Assembly: GCA_949318235.1 (NCBI GenBank)
Contig: OX439129.1
Span: 33,844,027-33,908,026 of the forward strand
Direction of reading: 5' to 3'
Length of the DNA stretch: 64,000 nt
From: Ecdyonurus torrentis
Taxonomy: Eukaryota; Arthropoda; Insecta; Ephemeroptera; Heptageniidae
Numbering within the stretch: position 1 is the first letter of the stretch; the number at the start of each line of letters is the position of its first letter. The position numbers and the translations under genes were made by a program. The notes under the pieces were generated by a model. The model was given only the letters and a program-made list of their open reading frames with translations, ran no database searches and was not told the DNA's origin. Shown one piece after another: positions 28,221-41,861 of this stretch.

Positions 28221-28357
28221 AGAATTGGGGGTTGCAATTTCTATCTTTTGTTATATGAAACAATCTAATTATTTTATAATTTTATTCAACTGTGGCGTTT
28301 TGTTCTTTCTTTCACAAGGAAAAAAATATATTCTGAATTTTTGAATAGTTGCTAGCT

Positions 28358-28363
<6 letters not shown>

Positions 28364-28443
<80 letters not shown>
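28364..28443. repeat. (TA)n microsatellite
   Basis: About 80 bp of TA, the last tract of the dense zone. Confidence 0.95.
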
Positions 28444-28449
<6 letters not shown>

Positions 28450-29270
28450 AAACATGAAATCACATTGGCACCCACCAAATCCCATTACCAAAAAAAAAAA
28501 AAAAATCTAGTGGAAAGAAAAAAAAAAAACGTATGATGGTATTGAATTCCAATGGGGTGGAAAATTTCATTTCTTCGGTAGCCTCTCTTCTTCTTCTCTC
28601 TCACACACTTCAATATATTTGCATAATGATATAAGTATGGCACCCCTGCTAGGTTTATATGCAATTTGATGTGTATCGTAGTGAGGTATACTATTAAATA
28701 AAGTTAAGAGACTGCATACTACATACATGGATGAACTAAAAATTGCGTTACTAAAAAACCGCAAAAATCTCGTTTTTTTCAAGGTCATTTGACAAAAATG
28801 TGACTTGTTTAAACAATTTTGTCGCCTTTTCCTTTTATATATATTATATTATTTTCAAGTCGAGTGTTGATAATTTCGTTGTTGCTTTTGTTTTATATAC
28901 GTTCGCTCGTTAATAAGTTTTTATCTTGACTAATTTACAATGAAACGCCGACGTGGTTTGCGATATAAACACAAGAAAGAAAGAAAAAAAAATTCAACTT
29001 TATTTTTATGTACATTTTTTTTTTTTTTTTTTTTTTATTCTTATTATTTCAAGTTATACAGTATGTGACGTTGGACGATCATTCTTTTAGATATCAAAAA
29101 GATGTTGTTTTTCAGAAATATAGAATGTTTTCTTTGAAATGAAAATTGATGTTATATATATTTTTTATAACGAGTAATTTTTCAAATAATTTTAAATTAT
29201 ATATTTATAAAACTTCTTGTTATCGAGTGTTACTGTTTGATGAATCACATTTATAGAACGAGTATTTTTC

Positions 29271-29306
<36 letters not shown>

Positions 29307-29964
29307 TATATAAAAAATTGCTATGGACTGTATGTTATGATGATTACTGTATATTTTTATGTAATTAAGTTAAGTGTTTATATAATGGAGTAATGAAAAT
29401 ACAAAAAAAAAAAATGGTGATAAACTTCACATTAAATTACTCTGATTCATTTTGTTTACACACCAAAAATTTTGTTACATGATTTTAATTACTTTAATAT
29501 TTATTATTTTAAATTTATATAATTATTAAATTATTCAAAATTATGACTTGAAGTATATGGTTATATTGTTTTGTATAATAACATTTTTTTTTTTTTTTTT
29601 TACTGTTGTTGTTATTATTATTATATAAAATAAAATGATTTAATTATTACTTTTAATGACATTAAGTACATATTATAATTATCATATATTAACCATTTTG
29701 TATATTTACACTTTGAATGTATTTATATATTATGCAGTCTATACGTTGGGTATACAGCACACACACACATATATAATAATATTATAATATATATATATAT
29801 ATAAAATTATATTTATAACCCCATGTAATGTTATACATTGTTCATATTATATAATGTTTTGTATTATGTAAAACAAAACAAGTTATAGGAACTATATTGT
29901 GATCATGTCCGGTTCGAATATGGACTTCATATATATATGTAGTGATGTGTTAGTGTCATTTATA

Positions 29965-29966
<2 letters not shown>

Positions 29967-30034
<68 letters not shown>
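29967..30034. repeat. (CT)n microsatellite
   Basis: About 68 bp of CT. A second tract of about 42 bp follows at 30185-30226. Confidence 0.95.
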
Positions 30035-30038
<4 letters not shown>

Positions 30039-30180
30039 GATTTTGCTTTAGATTTTTTGATATACGGAAGTGACGTAGTTGAGCCGTGACATCATCATGA
30101 TTCGTTGATCATCATCATATGCAATACTCGTTACATGGCGACAAGCATTCATCTTTTTTTTTTTGGCTTGTCACTATTGC

Positions 30181-30229
<49 letters not shown>

Positions 30230-31829
30230 GTAATGGTTAAAAGGGGGCGGGGGTGTGATAGAACTGTAACATTACGGTTGCTGTGTATATGACGGCTCAC
30301 CATAAAACATTTGACAAACATGATACCTGCTTGTTGTTATATTATATCTATATGTATATGGCAATACCATCATAGTTGTTGTTATTATTATTATTATTCT
30401 CTCACTCTATGTATTATTACAGTATACGTATTTATATAAACAAAGTGTGAAATGTATATTTTATACGTACGTATCTATGTATATATACCTTTTATTGGAG
30501 AGCAATTTCATGTTTATATTAAAACAATAATAAAAATAAAATCAATGTCTATGCTTTTTTTTTTTTTTTTTTCTGTATGCGTTGAAAATTAGTTTTACAC
30601 GCAGAGAGATTTTGATTTGTTTTGCTTAATAATATTTTATACGGATTTTTTTTTCATGGAAAGGGTTGTTTATATAATTTAAAACCACTGTCACTTTATC
30701 TAATTTGCGTTAAAATTTTCTATAATTAGTCATGAAGATTATTTTGTTAAATAATTTTTAATTTGGAAATTTTTGAAGGGTTAAATATTTTCAATGTCAC
30801 ATTTGAAATCAGTTTTATTATTGTTATTATTTTGCGATATAGCTCAGAAAAATGAGTGTTTAAAAAAAAAAGGTTTGTTTTTAAAATATAATGACTGGGA
30901 AAAAAGTTGTAAAGTAGGAAAATAAAAATTATCCCAGAGTATAAAATTGTAGAGAATAAGAGTTTTTACGACAAAAAAAAAAAAAAGTAAAAGAGGGTGA
31001 AAATAGAATATAATAATAAGGGATGATGAGACGAGAGTCAAGATAAAATGTCTGTCAAAGTGCGTTAATGATTATTTAATCTAGTTACTATGGTGGTGAG
31101 CAAAGAATTATTCATGAGATTTTTTATAGCATATACAGTAACAGCCTGGACTATACTACATACCTAATGTTATAGGGTGTATACTGTACTACAACTTTGG
31201 TATATACGTATATTATAATAAAAAAAATAAAAAAATACATCGCATAACATCTTTAAAAAGTTGTTTATAAAGAAAAATTTGTAATTTACATTATTATAAT
31301 AACCCACAAAATAGTCTCTTTCTTAAACTATTATTTCTAATTTACATATAACATTTTTTTTATGTATAAAATATTCAAGTGTATAATTAATTAAAATATT
31401 TTAAGTTATTATAATGTACGTGAAAATAAAGACTTGTTGTATTACTGTTTTTTTTTAAGGCATCATTCTTATGTGTGTGAAGAAAGAGAATTGTTTTTCG
31501 TCTTTTATATATTATGTATGTTTATCTAAAACTTAAGTTTACCCCTTTTTTTTCTGTGAATTTGAGCTCAAATAACATAAGGTTTATTAGTGGAGTTCAC
31601 AACCCTATACTGTAGTTGTTGATGGCTTGTTTATTTGTTCTTACATCTCTTCTTCGTATTGTTTGTTATACGTAAAGAAAGAATAATTTCTAACTATAAG
31701 ATCCAATTTCTTAGCAAACTTTTGCTCATTTCTACATACAATAATTACTCTCTCTCCCTCTAAGTATATAAGGGGAGATGATATAAGTTTCGTGGGACAA
31801 TTTTTTTTTTTTTTTTTTTTTTTTTTGTA

Positions 31830-32150
31830 CTGTTTTTAATTGTTTCTGCGTGTGAGTTGTGGAATGAAGGTTGGTGACAATGAGGTGCATGATTTGCATG
31901 TTGTCACCAGGGAATGAGAGAGAGAGGTCAATTTCTCTCTCTCTCCCCCCCCCCCCTCCTGATGCTTGTATAGCGCGCGGCTTTGCTTTGTTATTAAGTT
32001 GGGATTACGCCGCCCCCTGGGATACAATGTAAGCATATAGTCAGCGGGCAAACATACGTAAGTAAGTAAGCCGCTTTGCTTTTGCGTTTTGCTTGCCTAT
32101 TTGCTTGGCTATATAGCATATAGAGCTAGCTGCAAGCTTATTTTATACTT
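31830..32150. other. Complex island with TTGCTTGCC-type repeats
   Basis: Contains GTTGTCACCAGGG, a C run after (CT)n at 31946-31956, GCCGCCCCCTGGGA, GTAAGTAAGTAAGC and several TTGCTT(G/T) words. The same AAGCAAG/CTTGCTT words recur at 526, 11150, 25500, 35090, 38970 and 42600. Confidence 0.25.
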
Positions 32151-32679
32151 TATCCACATTGTTATACTTTGATTGCAATGACATCTGCCAACTGCATAGA
32201 TGAAATAATCATGTTTTTTTTAGAGAGAGAGGGTGCAGTGCATAAAGAAAAGAAAAGTACCTAAATCTTATTTTTAAAATTGAAAAATTCCAACAGTGTA
32301 TATATTTTTATTTTATCTGATTCACTTTATTATTCTCGTTAACCACAATTATTTCCTCCAGCATGTATATAAAAAATATCTTGTTATCATGATTTCTTAA
32401 TTATATTATAATCATTGTGACAATTGTAATTAAAACACCTGCAGGTTATTATTGTAAATAATAAAAATATATATAATAATACAAAAGACTGACATATAGA
32501 AAACTAAAAAACTATTCATCTCAATAATAATAATAAAAAAAAAAATTAGGTGATCTAATTGTATAGCAGTGACAATGCATATTCAGTATTAAGTCGATAG
32601 TCTCTCTCATGTAAAGTAAGGGTGGTTCTCACAATATTGGGCGAGGTGCACCATCTTAAAAAACAGTGATGACATTTGA

Positions 32680-32687
32680 TGACGTCA
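32680..32687. promoter_or_regulatory. Palindromic CRE TGACGTCA
   Basis: Exact CRE in the context TGATGACGTCACATGACTCC, which also carries a TGACTC AP-1-like half. The neighbourhood 32600-32720 is more complex than the flanks. Confidence 0.4.
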
Positions 32688-33019
32688 CATGACTCCACCT
32701 CAAACATGCAGCACTAAATGAACTTTAATAATAATAATAATAATAATAACATTGGAATGAAAACGTTGTGTGTGGCAGTCAGCAATTCTCAATATAATAT
32801 TATATAACTAACTCCCAATTCTTCATTCTATATATTATACTTCGATATCTTTTATATTATTAAAAATGAATAGGTGTGTATATATAAGAAAAGAAAAACC
32901 GACCGCCTGCTTGGTTAGCTTTTATACTAACTGGCTAAAATTCGCAGAAATACTAAACAAAATAAGTCGCACGTGACACTATCAAATTGCGTCGAAAATG
33001 TACATTTTTTACATTCTGG

Positions 33020-33050
<31 letters not shown>

Positions 33051-33893
33051 TTAATTCAAAGAAAATACATAAAAATATACACGTCATTTTTAAGGTATTT
33101 CTTTTCACACATTATTATATTAAAAAAACAGGTGATGCTGTAATCATAATCATAATAATAATAAACTAAATTAATCTTGACATATTGTCACATTTTTTTT
33201 TATTATATTTAATTGAAATTAATCGTCCATCAAATAATGTATAAGTAATATTTTTTTAGAGTGGTCTATTTTAAATTATATGTATGTAACCACATCTTTT
33301 TTTTATTTTAATATGTACATACACCCCCTTACTTGTCCTTTTTTTGCTCTAATTTAATCAATAATATTTTATATATATATTATAATAATACTTCATGCTG
33401 GTACCTCGACTTTATTTAATATAAAAATATGATAAATATCAATTTTTAAATTCAATTATAATAAAAAATTTATAATATTATATATTATATTATATACTTT
33501 GATGTATATGTATATAGCAGAAGCATTTTTGATAGATAGCTACTTTTCTTAATTAATTATCCCGATGAGCGAATGAGGCGTGGTTCTTTACAAGGTATAT
33601 TACTTTTCATCATCGCTTAGGTGTACAGCTGATCATAACCTTATAATAACTTATCCCTCTCTTTCTCTCTCTAAAAATATATTAAACCTGATTTTTTTTA
33701 TATTTAAAAAATAATATTAACAATACACACCTTAAAAGATTTTTTTTTAGACTTAATATTAATTATTGTTAAAATAAAAAATAATGAGTATTGTTTTATA
33801 TAGTAGACTATGCTTTGTATTATTATGTATAAAGGGTCGATGTACTATGTTTGTTGTAAAATTGTTTTTATTGATCGTGAAATGACGGAGAGA

Positions 33894-33896
<3 letters not shown>

Positions 33897-33971
<75 letters not shown>
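33897..33971. repeat. (GA)n microsatellite
   Basis: About 75 bp of GA. The open frames over it on both strands are artefacts. Confidence 0.95.
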
Positions 33972-33974
<3 letters not shown>

Positions 33975-34096
33975 ACGGGAATGATGAGTGTGCATTTTGT
34001 GTGAACAAAAAGTGCATCCCTGTCTCTCTGATTGCAACAGTCACGGCTGCACTCGACGCTGCGGCTAATTAACGTATCTATACTGCAGTCATGACG

Positions 34097-34130
<34 letters not shown>

Positions 34131-34807
34131 CGTCTCGTTTTGTCGCATTATATTACTTGGACGTGATTACGATGAAATAATAATAATTTGATATAATTAT
34201 AAAATTGATATATTTTTTTATTATTATTATTTTTTTTTTAACACGAGAAGGTTAAAGCTTATTCATGTGGAATTTAATGTTATTGATTTTTTATAATGTA
34301 TTAAAAAAATAATGTGGGAGTTATATAAAAGAAAGGATCTTGACGAGAGGGGCAAAAAAATGTCTTTTTTATGTGTTTTTATGACGGGATACACATTGCT
34401 TTGATAGGTCATTGAAACATCGTATCTTTTCGAGGTCTTGTATAAAAGAAAAAAAAAGTAAGAAGAATCTGTTAGGTCCTTTCTTTCTTCTGTCCTTTTT
34501 TCTTTCTCGCTATTATGTCGTAAAGTAAGCTATAAGATCAGCAACGAAGAAAATATTTTTGGGAGGAGTACTATACTTTTTTTTTATACTATCTCATAGT
34601 ACACTTTTACGGGCACGAGCAGAAAAAAAAAAGATATTGTTAAAAAAAAAAAAAAAAAAAAAGACAGGAGAAGTTGCAATATAAGAAGTAAAAAACCAGT
34701 TGCAGAGAAAAGCGATGGTATTTATATGTGCTATTATGTTATATAGAGAGAATCAGATCTGAATAGCCACACCTCTTGGTTTCAAATACATCTTTTATAC
34801 ATATACA

Positions 34808-34817
34808 ACCACGTGGT
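34808..34817. promoter_or_regulatory. Palindromic E-box ACCACGTGGT
   Basis: A 10-bp perfect palindrome within CAACCACGTGGTGTTG. Other single CACGTG sites occur at 17956, 20217, 32970 and 58835. Confidence 0.35.
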
Positions 34818-35016
34818 GTTGTAGAGAGTCATAAACTACCCACAGATTAGGAACAAAACTTTAAAAAAAAAAAAAAAAATCTTTATCATGATTTTTTTTT
34901 TTTTTTTTTTTTTTTGTGAATGTGATTTTGTGTCCCGGATCTTTTAGTTATTATTATTTTGACTGACTGATGATGTTTATTACACGATATAAGATGAGGT
35001 GATGTCCGGTTTTTGC

Positions 35017-35047
<31 letters not shown>

Positions 35048-35455
35048 ATCGTGTCATCGTCTTGTGGTGTACATAAATTGCCGCCGCTTGCTTGCTCGTT
35101 AAAGTTTGAATAAAATAAAAAAAAAAGACCCGAAGTCTTATGCAAAGTTGTTTTAATCTTTCGTACCGGTTTTGTGGGTGGTCCTTTTTTTTCCACCCCT
35201 TTTGTGTACACTCATTGACAACAAAATTAAACTTTAATAGCTTTTTTATTATTTATTTATATATATACTGTATATATATATATTTAAATATTATTAATGA
35301 TACGTATTTTAAAAATAATAAATAATAATTCTATTGCATACACATAATAGATATAATTCTTTCACTTATAAATTTGTCGCAATTTAATTCACATATGTTT
35401 ATAGTTCTTGTTATTATATATTATTATATTTTATTATTATTGGCGCTGTGATCGC

Positions 35456-35721
35456 TTTTAAGTTAGAGAACCTTAATAGAGAAGTGACAACCTCATTTTT
35501 AGGCCTGTAATGCATTTATTTTGAAAGACCCACTAAAAGTACCCAAACTTAAATGACAGTCAAAATACTCTTAGCCAATGAGAAAGCTCCAATTTTGTGG
35601 GTAGCCAATCATTTAGCTTTAAAGTTTGGGTACTTTTAGCGGGCGTTTTAAAACAGATGCATTGCGGGTCTGTCTAAAACATGAGGTTGTCGCTTCTCTG
35701 TTAAGGTTCTCTATTTTAAGT
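35456..35721. mobile_element. hAT-like MITE with 8-bp target-site duplication
   Basis: A 250-bp element (35464-35713) has inverted arms of roughly 95 bp. It starts TAGAGAACCTTAA and ends with the exact reverse complement TTAAGGTTCTCTA. The matching arms continue through GACAACCTCAT, TGCAT and CTAAAAGTACCCAAAC with few mismatches. It is flanked on both sides by TTTTAAGT (35456-35463 and 35714-35721), a perfect 8-bp direct repeat. An 8-bp duplication and short non-coding body fit a non-autonomous hAT-superfamily MITE. There is no transposase. The intact duplication and arms suggest a fairly recent insertion. Confidence 0.85.
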
Positions 35722-36158
35722 TCGTCATAGTGGCGCCGGTACGTATAGACGCCTACACCATATGATAGAAAGCTGTCAGCCAAGTTACAAGGGCGCCTCT
35801 CATTAACAACATAGAGAAACAGAGATGAAGAAGAAATAGAAGAAAAAAATATATAAAATTATATATCTGCAAAATTTGCGGTGCTTTGATGCTTTACCAC
35901 CCGCTATGCATTAATTCAAAAATATAAAGATATTTTTGTTATACCAATTAATTATACATAAATTTATATGTTGATGGACTGTGTAAAGGCAAAAAAAAAA
36001 AAAATGTATATTTGACACACACCTTAGTTTTATAATATAGTATATAAATTGCAGCAAGTAGGGTTCACTTTCAAGTTGAGGTCACAAGAGTAAAAAAAAA
36101 AAAAAAAAAAAAAAAAGTACCTCCCACGCTATTTATTTACAGTGAGAAAACCTTATGA

Positions 36159-36180
36159 TGACGTCACTTGGTGACCTTGG
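36159..36180. promoter_or_regulatory. CRE plus FTZ-F1/ERR-type half-site
   Basis: TGACGTCA (36159-36166) is followed five bases later by TGACCTTGG (36172-36180), the reverse complement of CCAAGGTCA, an FTZ-F1/ERR-type extended half-site. The surrounding 36120-36210 is a complex island. Confidence 0.4.
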
Positions 36181-36352
36181 ACCTACCTGTCTTCCATCCC
36201 GCTGGGAAGATTTTCTTTTTTCTTTTTATATTCCAGCATCCCGTATATTATATACATGTGTATATTATATTTTATATGTAATGCAGGACCAAAAATCATG
36301 GAGACATAGCCTGTTTTAAAACCTATACTTTTTTTTCATTCCCTCCCACAGT

Positions 36353-36454
<102 letters not shown>

Positions 36455-36871
36455 AAGTTTCGTAAAAGATATCCAACTGCTTCAACCGTACACCCCGTTG
36501 TGATTTGACCCATACATATTATATCTATGTTTTTTAATATTATAATGTTTTTTTTTTTTATTATTATTATTTTTTTTTTTACCGAAGGATATCGACCTCT
36601 ATTATTATTATTTTGATAGTCTTATAATATAAAATAAAAAAAAAGTAAAATTTATGAATAACAATATTAAGAAAAACAGAAGAGTCATGGTTAGATAAGT
36701 TACAATATATTTATAAGAAGAAATTTAATACTTTTGGAGATTTGATCATGTTGTTTATTTGGTTGATAGTTTATTTTCTTCTTCGGCCCGTGCTTTATAA
36801 TATAAAAATTCCCACAATCTTGCGTATGCGACGTTGCCTTATATAATTTTGTGTGTGTCATCATCAAACTT

Positions 36872-36990
<119 letters not shown>

Positions 36991-38436
36991 TATTATCTTT
37001 GTTTAACGCACAGTACCTGTCGTGTTATAGTATAAGACTGAGTGATCTAATAAGAAAAAGAACGAAAAAATCTCTCTTTCTCTTATAATTACTAACCATC
37101 TATCCACAACGCATTCTACCGGTTCATTCGAGTCACTTTAGCTTGTCATCTGAATAAAAAAGAGAGAGAGAGAGAGAGAAAGAAAGAAAGAAAAATAATA
37201 TATTTTAAGAATTTTAACAATCTTAAACTCTTAGACTTTAATTCTTTTATATATTTAATGATTTTTTTTAATAATCAAGCGTGAATTTTATTTTATTTTT
37301 TTCATATTATAAATATAAAATTGATTTTTGTCAATGTTCTGTATCATTTATATCAAAATGTTGTTTCCGCCTTTTTTTTTATATATATAATAAATAAACA
37401 TTATATTTTATATAAAATTTTCGTAAGATTTTAATTGGAACATGAACACGAGTTATAAAAAATGTCACTGTTTTTGTCTTTTTTTTTTATATTTAAATAA
37501 AAATAATAATGTCTGATATAAAATCTAACTCCCTTTTTATAAAGATTTTTTCTTTTGATTAAAATTAAAACATTCCATACTGAAAATATTTCAATACTTT
37601 TACAAAAACACGTATAATTTTTTTGTGTGTGATTGTAATATTTTTAGAGTATTTTTTTAGTACCTTAAACGTTTATGATAATTTACTATAAATGTAAAAA
37701 AAAAAAAAAAAAAAAAAAAAGCAAGAACTTTTATTAATAATAAAAAAAGTAAGTAAGTAAGAATTGCGTAATAGAGAAGAGAAAAAAAAATGTTAAAAAT
37801 TTCTCATCTTAAATCAACTTTTTTTTTATATAAAAAACAGTTTTTTTTTTCAAGCACAACACTTAATTTTTTTAAAGGTGTAATTGTCCCTTCTATTGTC
37901 TATGGTGATATTAATAAAGGAGCTGTAATTCAACATTAACGCACGTCCGCACCTTGATTTTAGTTGCTCTGTATAGTATATTATAAAGCTGACTTGAGTA
38001 AGATGCAGCAGCAACATCAGAAAACCAGCAGCCTTGTCAATATATAATGATACAAAACGTAGGTCATATACGCTTTGTTTGAGGTCATACGTATGTAATG
38101 TACTCAACGTTTTACTTACACACATTATAAACGTACACCTCTCGCCTTCAAGCCGTGCACAATAACATATTATCCATATATACATGACAAAACCCAACTG
38201 ACTGCATTAGGAAGTCTCTTTTATATGTGAGACTTGTTTTTTATTTATTTATTTATTATTTTTTTTTTATTGAAAGAATAAATAATATTGTGTTGAAATA
38301 AAATATAAAGCACGTCACGTTTAATTAAGATTTTTTTTCCTTCTATTTTCTTTCTTAGAAAGAAGAGAAATCAATTTATATATAAAGAAAAAAAAAGTTG
38401 TTATATTATTTGTATTGGGAGAATTTTTTTTTAAGT

Positions 38437-38500
38437 AGCGCCTGCAAAAATTGTGAGTTATGCAAACTGCTCTTCATCGGGGATGAAAAAGTTGCGGCGA
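38437..38500. repeat. Dispersed paralogous block, copy 1
   Basis: AGCGCCTGCAAAAAT (38437-38451) is identical to 59965-59979. Similarity continues through TGCAAACTGCTCTTCA and GATGAAAAAGTTGCGGC here, against GTCAACCCGCTTTTCA and GATGAAACAGTGGCC in the other copy. The two are diverged copies of one element of about 60 bp, either an old repeat or a duplicated regulatory element. Confidence 0.5.
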
Positions 38501-38839
38501 TTCAGGATATCTTTTTTTTCTTTCTTTTTATTATGATGATGATGAGTAAAATTATTTAATATGTAATAAATGTCTCACTGTAAAATAATACATCATTTTT
38601 CATATTGTAACGCCTCCTTATGAATATAATAATAATAAAAAAATAACAGAGCGAGAGAAGGAAAGAAAGAAAACAGCGGACTTATCAATTTGTTATATTT
38701 ATATATTTGTAAGCAATAAAGAAAGACTTTTTTTTTTGTTTGTTTTTTTGTGCTCTGTTATTAATTATTATATAATAATTTTGTTGACGTGATATATGCT
38801 TTTGTTTTAAAAATCATGTTGTTTCTTGCTTGTTATACT

Positions 38840-39060
38840 GCATAATAAGAAAGACCGCGTGATTTTGAAGTAAAGCTTTTGCAAGGAGCTGACAAATCGT
38901 CATTGTCTGCTTGAGAACTGATAGAGCACCAGGAGCCGGTTAATAAATCACACCGGGTAGGCAGGCAGGCAGGCAAGTAAGCAAGTAGACAGACAGACAG
39001 CAGACCGCGTGCTGCCTCCCTTGACACGAGTTCTGTCTGCCTGTCACTCATCACACTTAA
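38840..39060. other. Island with compound tetranucleotide repeat
   Basis: A compound GGCA/AAGT/GACA-type repeat (GGCAGGCAGGCAGGCAAGTA then GACAGACAGACAG) lies at about 38958-39001 within otherwise complex sequence. No coding support on either strand. Confidence 0.4.
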
Positions 39061-39848
39061 ATACCGCTAAAATTTAAATTTTAAACAATATAACAAAATA
39101 TATCACCCATGAATACAAAAGAAAAAACTTTATTATTTATTTTTTTTTAACTAAAAAATAATTAAATTTTTTTAATGTTAACCTAGGTCATTTATATATA
39201 TTATATATAGTAGAGCATAAAGAAGAGCTTTTTTACTTTTTTATTTTGTGTGTTGTGTGTGACAACATGATATAATAGATCAGCTGGAATTACGATAGTC
39301 ATTTATCTATTCACAGGTGCACAAATTAATGAGAATTTTTTTTATTTTATTTTCGGTTTCGGTGTATAAATTTTATATAAAACAAACGCCTACATGCTAA
39401 ATTTACACTCAAAGCTAAGTAAAAGTGTTTTCTGGGTCACTTGTAGGAAAAATCACTAGTATTTATTAAAAGACTTAAGTAGTTTATAAAGATTAACTCT
39501 TTTTTTTTTTTTTTTTTTACACCTTAGTGTGTGTTAAATTTATACCCAGACGTAACATTTTAATGATGTTTACAAAAAAAAAGTATAAAATGAATGAGAA
39601 GGGAGAAAGAGAGAAGAAAAACTGCTTACATGATTTCTATTTAACACCTTTTAGTGTAATAAAATTTAAACTAAAGGTGACGATATGATATACATTTTTT
39701 TTCACAAACTAAAATTTTTAACTTTAATATCATTATTATCTATACTGTTATATTGTTATTATTATTTTTATTATTATGGAAGTGTTTGGCTGACAGCCCA
39801 CAACTACATATAGCGTCAATGATGACTCCACTCATATATAGACAATCT

Positions 39849-39853
<5 letters not shown>

Positions 39854-39896
<43 letters not shown>

Positions 39897-39969
39897 GAAG
39901 ACCAAGAAGAAGTTTTCTTGAAGAGAGTGAGCGATATGTATAAAACTTTTGAGTGTTGTGTGTAAGCTA

Positions 39970-40016
<47 letters not shown>

Positions 40017-40106
40017 GGAATGTATCGATGAAACTGGTCGACATCGAGTTGACGAACCGGTCGTTTTATTTCGTCGTTTTGCTCGCTTACTTCACTATCA
40101 TGCCAC

Positions 40107-40146
<40 letters not shown>
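39854..40146. repeat. T39 - A41 - T39 homopolymer triplet
   Basis: Three long homopolymers lie within 293 bp: T at 39854-39892, A at 39971-40011 and T at 40108-40146. Either T run could pair with the A run to form a stem of about 40 bp. Confidence 0.9.
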
Positions 40147-40346
40147 CTCAATATAACAGACGCAAAACTGAGTGAGGAAAGATGTTTTCTTCTTCATCTT
40201 TTTTTTTAAACATTTTTTTATTTTATCTTTATTCCGTTGTCTTTCTTAATATAAAATATAAAAGCTAAAATGTTGAATTTTTGTGTTGAGTTAAGCAATT
40301 TTATAAAATCTAAAATATATACAGGATCTATCATACTTTATAGAAC

Positions 40347-40352
<6 letters not shown>

Positions 40353-40397
<45 letters not shown>
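40353..40397. repeat. (CT)n microsatellite
   Basis: About 45 bp of CT. Confidence 0.95.
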
Positions 40398-40400
<3 letters not shown>

Positions 40401-40854
40401 CTTTCTCTCTCACTCACTCAGATGAGACATGGTACTATAATATAAAGAAAGAAATAAGGTGTCGTCATATACTTAAGTATTACCATGTTTTTTAACGCCA
40501 TAAACATTTACACACACATACACCTCGTCGTTTTTTTGATATTGTTATTATATATGTGTACATTTTTATAAGCCTCGCCAAAGTAAAGTTAAAGTAAAGC
40601 AGTCGGAACCGGAACCATATAATCTAGACTCACTTTTTTTTCCCAGGCTACATTGGAATTTATGGTGTGTAGATTGCACACCAATGAATCAAAAGGGGGA
40701 AAAAAAGTCAAGGAAAATAATAATAATAAAAAAACTGTTATTGTAACGTCTAAACTTTAAATAGTTTTTCAAAAAAATGTTAATGTATATAAATTTTTTT
40801 TACTATACTTGTAATAATGATATTTTTGATGGATTCATCACTATGTTAGATATC

Positions 40855-41861
40855 CCCTACTGAAAAAGTTCTTAGGAAATCTCCTTAAAAAAAAAGAGAA
40901 AAAATTCTATGGAAAATTGGCATATGGAGAAAATAACTTCCATAGAAATTTTTTAAGGAACCGGCGGTGCGGTTCCATAGAGAAAATTTTACAAAAAGTC
41001 TATAGAGATTCAAGAATAAAAGTTCGTTATTTTTTCTCTTTATACTTTCTATATGTTTTACTCAGATAAATAAAAGCAAAAACATTAACATTATTACTGT
41101 TTTCAAGTTCAATAAAGTTTTTGGATGACCGATTTGGGTATGAAAAATCGAGTTACATCCAAAAATGCAATAAAATTTCTAACGGGTTGGTAACTTTTCG
41201 AAAAAAACGCACTTTTTGGGCAGAAATAAAAAAAAATCAAAATTTTTTTTTCGTTGATTCTAGTTAAAGAATAAAAAATAAACACTATTTATTCTTATGC
41301 ATATTTTGATTTTTCGCATAGAACACAGGAAATTGTGTAAAGTAAATTTTTATATCATTTCTAATTAGGTTGAGAAGAACGTTTATTCCGTTGAAAATCG
41401 ACGGTTTTTATCAACTCTATTTATGCTGATAAATTAACGTTTAAAGTGAAATTGTACTTAAGCGTTGAGTTTTGAAACGTTAATTATCAACACTTATAAC
41501 CATTGAAAAAACACTTATTCCGTTGATTACTAGAATTTTTTAGTGTGCTGTCGATATATTTCTCCTTACAAAACTTCTATAGACATTTATTCTCCATTCA
41601 AAATTTGTAAGGAGATTTATATTCCATTGACCTCTATTCTTTCTATAGACATTTTTTATGGAGCTTGTAAGAATCTCTATGGAACTTAAGTTACTTCTAA
41701 GGAGAAATATGCTCCTTTCAAATAACTCTATAGAGAAAATACGAATCTCCATTGACTTTTTATATTTTTATGGAACTTTTAAAAAATTCTATAGAATTCA
41801 TCGACTTTCCATAGAAAAATACTGATTTCTATAGACATTTCTGAGGACATTTCCAGCAGGG
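40855..41861. mobile_element. About 1-kb inverted-repeat (fold-back-like) element
   Basis: The left end CCCTACTGAAAAAGTTCTTA and the reverse complement of the right end, CCCTGCTGGAAATGTCCTCA, are imperfect terminal inverted repeats. Both halves are full of related sub-repeats of the type CTAT(A/G)GA and ATCTCCTTA, in opposite orientations. The centre has a 16-bp hairpin (41427-41442 against 41474-41489) around AATTAACGTTT. No coding capacity is visible and I found no clear target duplication. It looks like a degenerate non-autonomous DNA element. It ends about 270 bp before the microexon. Confidence 0.6.

Noticed and set aside
39300..39330. TCTATTCACAG|GTGCAC as a ratchet site
   Set aside because: GTGCAC is a poor donor and the pyrimidine tract is short.
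41540..41752. 70-codon minus-strand frame inside the inverted-repeat element
   Set aside because: It is made of the CTATRGA sub-repeats and does not resemble a transposase.
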